A stretch of 11,102 nt of DNA, from NCBI GenBank assembly GCA_964553915.1, contig CAZKMM010000089.1, forward strand, positions 1 to 11,102, given 5' to 3'. This document shows positions 1 to 5,597 of the stretch, piece after piece; within the stretch, counting starts at the first letter, position 1, and each line of letters begins with the position of its first letter. The stretch comes from CAZKMM01 sp964553915. Lineage in GTDB: Bacteria > RBG-13-61-14 > DRUE01. The notes beneath the pieces are model-generated. The model was not told the DNA's origin, made no database searches, and worked only from the letters and a program-made list of their open reading frames with translations. The position numbers and the translations under genes were made by a program.

Positions 1-1884
1 GACCCGGATAATGACCCATTGCTTTATTCCTGGACAATTATCCAGAAGCCAGATTCTGCCAATGCGACGCTGGACAGCAATACCAGCCCCACTCCGATTT
101 TTTCTTATGACCAGCCCGGGAAATATCTTTTAGACTTAAGAGTTTTTGATGGAGAGGTATGGAGCCCGGAAGATATTCTTACCGTCTGGGTAATTATAAC
201 TGACCAGGATGGTGATTTAATGAAAGATGAATGGGAAATTTCTCACGGACTTGACCCTACCGATTCCTCAGACGGAGAAACCGTGATTAATTCTATTACT
301 GACCCGGATGGAGATGGACTGGTCAACCTCTATGAATACTTTAATGGCACCGACCCGCAGGTGGCAGAGCCCTGGCTGATTACCTGCCAGAATCAGGACT
401 GCTGGAAAGCTGGATTTTTTGGAGATGCGGATGGCGACCTGCTTTATTCCAGCACTGATGCCCAGATTCTTGACCAGTCTCTCCAAACCGGTGATACTTC
501 TGGCTATAGCCAAATTTATCCCTCTAATGGCGACCCTCAAGACTATGATGGAGATGGATTGATTACCGCCTCGGACCTTTCTTTATTAAATCAGCTTCTT
601 TCCGGAGATACTTCTGGATTTACTGGCAGACCCGAAAAGATAATTTTGCTGGAGCCCAGCTCCGGCGAGATCACGGTCTCGGTTGGAGATACAGTAAGAA
701 TCTGCGGGCAGGTTCTTGACCAGGATTTTACCCCGAGAAGCGGAAGCGCGGTTAATTTTGATATTGTGGAGGGAAAGGCAGAAATTCTTGGAGGGGACGG
801 AGAGGCGCCAACCGGGCGGTTCATAAAACCAGTGGAAGAATTAAATGTTCCGGATGCTGGAGATTTCAGCCTGTTTATCCGGGAAGATGGTCTGGAGATA
901 TTCTTCACCTCTAACCGGTTAGAAAATGGCGATACCCTCCATAAATATAATGACTTGTATAGAGCGGTTCGTCCCTCTCCGGACCAGCCTTTTGGAAATA
1001 TTGAAAAACTATCGGAACTTAATGACCCGGCTTGTAGTGAATTAAGCCCGAGCCTGACCGAAGATGGTTCAACACTTTTCTTCTGCCGGGTCTGCGGAAC
1101 CACACCCCCAGAAATGAAGAGTTCTCCCAGTGGAATTTACTATGCTCAAAGAAATTCCCCTGATCAACCTTTCTCTCCACCAGAGCCTGTGTCTGAGCTT
1201 AATTCAGATACTGGCAAAGAATATGGTCTCTGGATTAGCCCGGATGGGCTTACTTTGTATTTCGCTACCAATGATTCCACTTTACCCGGCGGACAAGGAG
1301 GACAGGACCTCTGGGTGGCAGTTCGGGATAGCACAACCGCTGAATTTGGTCCTCCTCAAAATCTTAGCGAATTGAATTCTTCAGCTCGGGAGATTTTTCC
1401 TGCCTTGAGCCCGGACCAGCTAGAAATTATCTTTATGAGCGACCGGGATAGCGGTTCCTGGCAACTTTATTATGCGAGGCGGGATGAGCTTGGTCAGACT
1501 TTTTCTATCCCGACCGCTTTGGATTCAGTTAATCAAATGGGAAGCGGGAATAAATGGAGCCCATTTTTAAGCCAGGATGGAAAAAGCCTTTATCTTGCTT
1601 ATCCAGAGGAGCCAGGCTCTCCTTATGAGTATACTGACATTTTCCGGGTTATTCGTTTTTCAGAGCAGGTTCCTTTTTTTGTGGATATTCATCCTGCTAG
1701 ATTTGATTTCAGTGGAAAAATTAATACTGATTCTGAGCTTAACTCTGCCGGAAAAGCCTGCATTTATTTAAAACCTCTGGAAGCCGGCGATATAAAAGTA
1801 ATGCTTAATGTTTTTCCTGATGAGGATAGGTATCTTTCTGGTTTCGCTCTGGAGCAGTTGGTTATTATTCATACCAATCCGTAA
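1..1884 (+). CDS. Secreted mosaic repeat protein (PKD-like, Ca-binding repeats, dockerin-like, PD40 propeller), 5' end missing
   Basis: The frame is open from base 1 to the TAA at 1882-1884 (627 residues), so the true start lies upstream. A TTG at 19 sits inside a typical PKD-type motif (DPDNDPLLYSW) and is not a start. Domains in window residues: a PKD-like beta domain at 1-65; acidic thrombospondin type 3-like Ca-binding repeats at 67-119 (DQDGD, DPDGDG); a dockerin-like pair at about 137-207 (GDADGD and DYDGDG loops, each followed by a helix); a short beta stretch; then about five PD40/TolB-like propeller blades at 289-554 (EDGLEIFF, PDGLTLYF, QDGKSLYL); and a beta-rich tail of about 70 residues. 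No C-terminal sorting signal is obvious. I infer an extracellular or cell-surface protein, probably binding protein or polysaccharide. No catalytic motif is visible and the precise function is unknown. The export signal would be in the missing part. Confidence is high for a real gene and for its domain types, low for its role. Confidence 0.9.
   Translation, partial: DPDNDPLLYSWTIIQKPDSANATLDSNTSPTPIFSYDQPGKYLLDLRVFDGEVWSPEDILTVWVIITDQDGDLMKDEWEISHGLDPTDSSDGETVINSITDPDGDGLVNLYEYFNGTDPQVAEPWLITCQNQDCWKAGFFGDADGDLLYSSTDAQILDQSLQTGDTSGYSQIYPSNGDPQDYDGDGLITASDLSLLNQLLSGDTSGFTGRPEKIILLEPSSGEITVSVGDTVRICGQVLDQDFTPRSGSAVNFDIVEGKAEILGGDGEAPTGRFIKPVEELNVPDAGDFSLFIREDGLEIFFTSNRLENGDTLHKYNDLYRAVRPSPDQPFGNIEKLSELNDPACSELSPSLTEDGSTLFFCRVCGTTPPEMKSSPSGIYYAQRNSPDQPFSPPEPVSELNSDTGKEYGLWISPDGLTLYFATNDSTLPGGQGGQDLWVAVRDSTTAEFGPPQNLSELNSSAREIFPALSPDQLEIIFMSDRDSGSWQLYYARRDELGQTFSIPTALDSVNQMGSGNKWSPFLSQDGKSLYLAYPEEPGSPYEYTDIFRVIRFSEQVPFFVDIHPARFDFSGKINTDSELNSAGKACIYLKPLEAGDIKVMLNVFPDEDRYLSGFALEQLVIIHTNP
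409..621 (+). repeat. Dockerin-like duplicated Ca-binding segment within the first gene
   Basis: Two EF-hand-like units occur in tandem: a GDADGD loop with helix STDAQILDQSL, and a DYDGDG loop with helix ASDLSLLNQLL. Each is followed by GDTSG plus an aromatic residue. The duplication is also visible in the DNA, where bases 490-506 and 604-620 are near-identical (core GATACTTCTGG) and 114 bases apart. This arrangement is typical of type I dockerins, which bind cohesins in cellulosomes. It also occurs in many non-cellulosomal secreted proteins, and no cohesin is visible in this window. Confidence 0.7.
865..1662 (+). repeat. PD40/TolB-like beta-propeller repeats encoded in the first gene
   Basis: About five diverged protein-level repeats of 50-58 residues follow the pattern (S)PDG-x-x-(L/I)-(Y/F)-F, then an x-D-(L/I)-(Y/W)-x-x-x-R strand, then a linker often ending in LSELN. 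Examples are SEDG-like turns at window residues 289-304, 352-361, 414-422, 470-479 and 525-533. The LSELN linker recurs after the first, second (as VSELN) and third blades. Such repeats build beta-propellers in TolB and in many secreted proteins. The DNA is too diverged for these to be recent tandem copies. Confidence 0.75.
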
Positions 1885-1899
1885 ATCCTGAAAAAATCT

Positions 1900-1928
1900 T
1901 TGACAGAAACCAAGAAAATTTTTATCAT
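1900..1928 (+). promoter_or_regulatory. Sigma70-type promoter for the trp block
   Basis: A perfect -35 box TTGACA (1900-1905) is followed by exactly 17 bases and a 5/6 match -10 box TATCAT (1923-1928). The expected transcription start is near 1935. The promoter begins 16 bases after the stop of the upstream gene and lies 34 bases before trpD. The leader would be only about 27 nt, which leaves no room for a leader peptide, attenuator or T-box. No TrpR-like palindrome is evident over the -10 box. The call rests on motif match and position only. Confidence 0.72.
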
Positions 1929-1946
1929 TTAATTCCATCAAACAAC

Positions 1947-1952
1947 AGGGAG
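1947..1952 (+). promoter_or_regulatory. Ribosome binding site of trpD
   Basis: AGGGAG lies 9 bases before the ATG at 1962 and supports that start. A second purine run, AAAGGG at 1955-1960, is too close to the ATG to serve on its own. Confidence 0.6.
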
Positions 1953-1961
1953 TTAAAGGGA

Positions 1962-2978
1962 ATGATTAAAGAAATTTTAGGGATTTTGGGAGAAGGTGAG
2001 GATTTAGATGCTGAGATGATGGAAATGGCAATGGAAGAGATTATGAGCGGGGAAGCTACTCCCAGCCAGATTTCTGCTTTTTTAATGGGCTTGAGGGTTA
2101 AAGGAGAGACCGTGGAAGAGATTACCGCGGCAGCAAAGGTAATGCGGGCAAAGGCTAAAAAAGTTAGGGCGCCAGAAGATGTAATTGATACCTGTGGCAC
2201 TGGCGGAGACCATTCTATGACCTTTAATATTTCCACTGCCAGTGCTTTTGTGGTTGCAGGAGCAGGAGTGCGGGTTGCTAAACATGGCAACCGGGCGGCC
2301 AGTTCCCATTGCGGGAGTGCGGATGTTCTGGCAGAGCTGGGAGTAAATCTGGAAGCAGATATTAAGCTGGTGGAGAGGTGTATTGAAGAGATTGGTATCG
2401 GCTTTTTATTTGCTCCGCTTCTTCATCAGGCAATGAGATACGCCATTGGTCCAAGAAGAGAGATGGGGATTCGCACCATTTTTAATCTTTTAGGTCCTTT
2501 GTCCAATCCTGCGGGTGCAAAGCGTCAGCTTCTGGGAGTTTTTGATAAAAGATGGGTTCGTCCCCTGGCAGAGGTATTAAAGAATCTGGGAAGCGAGCGG
2601 GCTATGGTGGTGCACGGAGAGGATGGGTTGGATGAGATTACTTTAACTGGTGCCACTTATGTGGCTGAGCTAAAAGACGGTGAGGTTCGGGAATATAAAA
2701 TTGAGCCGGAGGAGTTTGGTTTTAGAAGATGTCTGCTCAGTGAAATCAGAGGAGGAACCAGCGGATATAATGCGGAGATTATCAGGGAGGTATTAAGTGG
2801 AAGCGAGGGGGTAAAGACCGATGTTGTGCTTTTAAATGCCGGCTCTGCCATTTATGTCGCAGGAAAAGCAGAATCAATAAAAGAAGGAATTGAACTTGCC
2901 CGCCAGTCTATCAAGAGTGGTAAGGCGATGGAAAAACTTGAGTCTTTAATCAAAATGACCAATCAGCCTGCGGGTTAA
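1962..2978 (+). CDS. trpD: Anthranilate phosphoribosyltransferase
   Basis: TrpD transfers the phosphoribosyl group of PRPP to anthranilate, the second committed step of tryptophan synthesis, in the cytoplasm. The 338 residues match the usual family length. An N-terminal helical region (1-70, with SGEATPSQISAFLMGLR) precedes the PRPP-binding loop GTGGD (79-83), NISTAS (89-94), KHGNRAASS (107-115), the anthranilate-side segment RREMGIRTIFNLLGPLSNP (165-183) and the Mg-binding DGLDE (221-225). All expected functional motifs are present. There is no fused glutaminase (TrpG) domain. The gene is first after the promoter at 1900-1928, and trpC begins one base after its stop, so translation is probably coupled. 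Thymidine phosphorylase relatives share the fold, but the motifs and neighbours fit TrpD. Confidence 0.97.
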   Translation: MIKEILGILGEGEDLDAEMMEMAMEEIMSGEATPSQISAFLMGLRVKGETVEEITAAAKVMRAKAKKVRAPEDVIDTCGTGGDHSMTFNISTASAFVVAGAGVRVAKHGNRAASSHCGSADVLAELGVNLEADIKLVERCIEEIGIGFLFAPLLHQAMRYAIGPRREMGIRTIFNLLGPLSNPAGAKRQLLGVFDKRWVRPLAEVLKNLGSERAMVVHGEDGLDEITLTGATYVAELKDGEVREYKIEPEEFGFRRCLLSEIRGGTSGYNAEIIREVLSGSEGVKTDVVLLNAGSAIYVAGKAESIKEGIELARQSIKSGKAMEKLESLIKMTNQPAG

Positions 2979-2979
2979 A

Positions 2980-3777
2980 ATGTCTTTGATTCTGGATAAA
3001 ATTCTTTCTCAAAAAAGGAAGCAGATAGAAAAATTAAAAGAGCAAATCTCTTTTCAGGAGCTGGAGAAACTTTTAGCAGATGCAGAGCCAGTGCGGGATG
3101 CTTATGCTTACCTTCTGCGAGAAGTAGAAGCTCAAATCCCGGTAATTGCAGAGATAAAGAGGAAAAGTCCCAGTGAAGGAGAAATTCTTCCAGAACTGGA
3201 GCTGGAGCAATGGGCAGAAGAGTATGAAAAAGCCGGAGCAAGGGCGCTCTCGGTTTTAACCGAATCGGATTTTTTTGGTGGAAGCCTGGAGGATTTGCAG
3301 AGGGTGAAGCGAGCCTGCGTTCTGCCGGTTTTATGCAAGGATTTTATCTTTACCAGTTTCCAGATTCTTTGTGCCCGGATTTATGGGGCGGATTTGGTGC
3401 TTTTAATTGTTCGGATTCTGGAAAAAGAAAAATTATTTGAGCTTTATAAATTAGCTAAAGAGCTGGGAATGACCCCACTGGTGGAAGTTCATAATCAAAA
3501 GGAGCTGGAAATTGCTCTGGAATTAGAAGCCCGCTGGCTGGGAATCAATAACCGGGACCTGGACAACTTAAAAGTAGATTTAAACACCACCAGAGAGCTT
3601 TTACCTTTAATTCCTCCGGATAGGATTATTATCAGCGAGAGCGGGTTTTCTAAAAGGGAAGAGCTGGAGGAGTTCCGGGCAATGGGTGTTCAGGGATTTT
3701 TAATTGGCACCTCCATTTTAAAATCTGCTCAGCCTTTTCAAAAGCTTCGGGAGCTGGTTTATGGCAGTGAAGGTTAA
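2980..3777 (+). CDS. trpC: Indole-3-glycerol phosphate synthase
   Basis: TrpC closes the indole ring by decarboxylating CdRP to indole-3-glycerol phosphate. It is a single-domain TIM barrel of 265 residues, the normal length for an unfused TrpC. By comparison with the Sulfolobus enzyme, the likely catalytic and binding residues are E58 and K60 (AEIKRKSPS), K120 (CKDFI), E169 (LVEVH), N190 or N191 (GINNRDL) and E220-S221 (ISESGF), all present. The residue before the catalytic lysine is Cys119, where Arg is common (RKDF), a small and probably neutral difference. The ATG lies one base after the trpD stop. No strong separate ribosome binding site is seen, so coupling to trpD is likely. The 3' end overlaps trpF by 17 bases. 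Confidence 0.97.
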   Translation: MSLILDKILSQKRKQIEKLKEQISFQELEKLLADAEPVRDAYAYLLREVEAQIPVIAEIKRKSPSEGEILPELELEQWAEEYEKAGARALSVLTESDFFGGSLEDLQRVKRACVLPVLCKDFIFTSFQILCARIYGADLVLLIVRILEKEKLFELYKLAKELGMTPLVEVHNQKELEIALELEARWLGINNRDLDNLKVDLNTTRELLPLIPPDRIIISESGFSKREELEEFRAMGVQGFLIGTSILKSAQPFQKLRELVYGSEG

Positions 3778-4378
3778 GATTTGTGGAATTACCCGGCTGG
3801 AGGATGCTCTTTTAGCTCTGGAGCTGGGAGCGGATTTTCTCGGCTTGAATTTCTGGGAAAAAAGCCCGAGATATATTTCTCCCGAGCAGGCGGAAAAAAT
3901 TGCCAGAGAAGTTAAGGGGAAGATAGAGCTGGTCGGGGTATTTGTAAACCCTGCTTTAGAAGAGGTGGAAAAGCTCAGAAAGGAGCTGGGCTTGGACTGG
4001 GTTCAGCTTCACGGTGAGGAAAGCCCGGAATTTTGCCAGCGCTTGGGAGGGAGAATTATCAAAGCCCTCCGGCTCGGCTCAGAAGAAGATTTAAAAATAA
4101 TTGAGCGGTATTCTGACCTGCTCTGGCTGGTGGACAGTAAAACCCGGGCTTATGGTGGGAGTGGAATTAGCCCGGACTGGAGCCTGGCAAGAAAGGCACA
4201 GGAGAAGCTGGGAAGAATTATTCTTGCTGGCGGATTGAAGCCAGAGAATGTTAAAATAGTAATTCAGCAGGTTGCTCCCTGGGCAGTAGATGTTGCCAGC
4301 GGAGTGGAATCTGCACCGGGAATTAAAGACCCGGAGAAATTAAAAAAATTTATTGAGGCGGTGAAAAATGCTACCTGA
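3761..4378 (+). CDS. trpF: Phosphoribosylanthranilate isomerase
   Basis: TrpF performs the Amadori rearrangement of phosphoribosylanthranilate to CdRP, supplying TrpC. It is a 205-residue TIM barrel of typical length. Motifs: KICGITRLEDA (6-16) with general-base Cys8; KSPRYISPEQA (34-44); VQLHGEE (81-87); LVDSK (123-127) with general-acid Asp125; and the phosphate-binding GGSG (132-135), AGGL (156-159) and DVASGVE (177-183). The ATG at 3761 lies inside the end of trpC (17-base overlap) and is preceded by GGGAG at 3749-3753 with a 7-base spacer, which supports this start. The stop overlaps the start of trpB by 11 bases. TrpC and TrpF are separate proteins here, unlike the TrpCF fusion of enterobacteria. 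Confidence 0.97.
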   Translation: MAVKVKICGITRLEDALLALELGADFLGLNFWEKSPRYISPEQAEKIAREVKGKIELVGVFVNPALEEVEKLRKELGLDWVQLHGEESPEFCQRLGGRIIKALRLGSEEDLKIIERYSDLLWLVDSKTRAYGGSGISPDWSLARKAQEKLGRIILAGGLKPENVKIVIQQVAPWAVDVASGVESAPGIKDPEKLKKFIEAVKNAT

Positions 4379-5573
4379 TGCCAGAGGAAAGTTTGGAGAA
4401 TTCGGAGGGAGATTTGTTGCTGAGACCTTAATGCCTGCCCTTCTGGAGCTGGAGCAGGCTTTTGAAAAATTTTTCCCGGACCCGGAATTTCAAAAGGAGC
4501 TGAACCATTATCTCCAGGATTATGTAGGCAGACCCACCCCACTTTATTTTTGTGCCCGACTCAGTAAAAAAATTGGCGGAGCAAAGATTTATCTTAAAAG
4601 GGAAGATTTATGTCATACCGGAGCTCATAAAATCAATAATACTGTGGGTCAGGCTCTTTTAGCCCGACGGATGAATAAGCAGAGAATTATTGCTGAGACC
4701 GGGGCAGGACAGCACGGAGTAGCCACAGCCACGGTTTGTGCCTGGCTCGGTCTGGAATGCCAGATTTATATGGGGGAGGAAGATATTGCCCGACAGAGCC
4801 TGAATGTTTTTCGGATGAAGCTTTTAGGAGCACGGGTGGAGCCGGTTAAGAGCGGGAGCCAGACTTTAAAAGATGCTCTGAACGAGGCGCTTCGGGACTG
4901 GATTACCAATATCCGCACCACTTATTACTTATTAGGCTCGGTTGCGGGTCCTCATCCATATCCCAAGATGGTTCGCTCTTTTCAGAAGATTATTGGTGAG
5001 GAGACCAAAAAGCAGATTTTAGAAAGAGAGGGCAGGCTTCCTGACTTTCTGGTTGCCTGTGTGGGTGGAGGCTCCAACGCGATGGGTTTATTTTATCCTT
5101 TTATTAATGACCGCCAGGTAAAACTGATTGGGGTAGAGGGCGGGGGAGAAGGGATTGGAAAGGGCAGGCATTCTGCCAGCCTTTGTGCCGGGAGTGTGGG
5201 AGTGCTTCACGGCTCTAAAAGTTATCTGCTTCAGGATGAGCGGGGACAGATTGAAATCGCTCATTCCATAGCTCCGGGGCTGGATTATCCCGGAGTGGGT
5301 CCGGAGCATAGCTGGCTTAAAGAAACCGGTCGGGCAGAATATATTGCGGTGAATGATGAGCAGGCACTGGAAGGATTTCATCTTCTTTGCGATTATGAAG
5401 GGATTATCCCGGCTCTGGAGAGTGCTCATGCGGTTTATTACGGGGTGGAGCTGGCAAAGAAGATGAGCCGAGAGCAGATTGTCATCATCAATTTAAGTGG
5501 TCGGGGAGATAAAGACCTTCAAATTGTTGCAGAGAAGATGGGAGAAAAAGCAAAGGAAAAATCCGAAGTTTAG
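4368..5573 (+). CDS. trpB: Tryptophan synthase beta chain
   Basis: TrpB is the PLP enzyme that condenses indole with L-serine to give tryptophan, normally in an alpha2-beta2 complex with TrpA. Its 401 residues and motifs fit the TrpB1 type: GKFGEFGGRFVAETLMPAL (7-25), the PLP lysine K88 in HTGAHKINN (83-91), catalytic E110 in AETGAGQHG (109-117), the phosphate-binding GGGSNA (233-238), D306 in GLDYPGVGPEH (304-314) and LSGRGDKD (376-383) with S378 near the PLP ring nitrogen. GAGG-like purines at 4355-4358 lie 9 bases before the ATG, inside trpF. The protein looks complete and active, so a TrpA partner is expected, but none follows it. The next gene, 24 bases on, encodes a metalloprotease. The 3' end carries a Lys-rich tail (EKAKEKSEV). 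Confidence 0.97.
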   Translation: MLPDARGKFGEFGGRFVAETLMPALLELEQAFEKFFPDPEFQKELNHYLQDYVGRPTPLYFCARLSKKIGGAKIYLKREDLCHTGAHKINNTVGQALLARRMNKQRIIAETGAGQHGVATATVCAWLGLECQIYMGEEDIARQSLNVFRMKLLGARVEPVKSGSQTLKDALNEALRDWITNIRTTYYLLGSVAGPHPYPKMVRSFQKIIGEETKKQILEREGRLPDFLVACVGGGSNAMGLFYPFINDRQVKLIGVEGGGEGIGKGRHSASLCAGSVGVLHGSKSYLLQDERGQIEIAHSIAPGLDYPGVGPEHSWLKETGRAEYIAVNDEQALEGFHLLCDYEGIIPALESAHAVYYGVELAKKMSREQIVIINLSGRGDKDLQIVAEKMGEKAKEKSEV

Positions 5574-5597
5574 TCTTTCTTTTTTGAGCTAGAATCT

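Noticed and set aside
19..21. TTG as the start codon of the first gene
   Set aside because: The frame is open to base 1, and the codons before and after it form one PKD-type motif, so the gene enters from outside the window.
1885..1961. Possible trp leader peptide or attenuator
   Set aside because: Only about 27 nt lie between the predicted transcription start and trpD, with no Trp-codon run and no hairpin plus T-run.
5560..5597. T-rich stretch after trpB as a Rho-independent terminator
   Set aside because: A run of Ts is present (5575-5585), but no stable GC-rich stem precedes it, only A-rich sequence.
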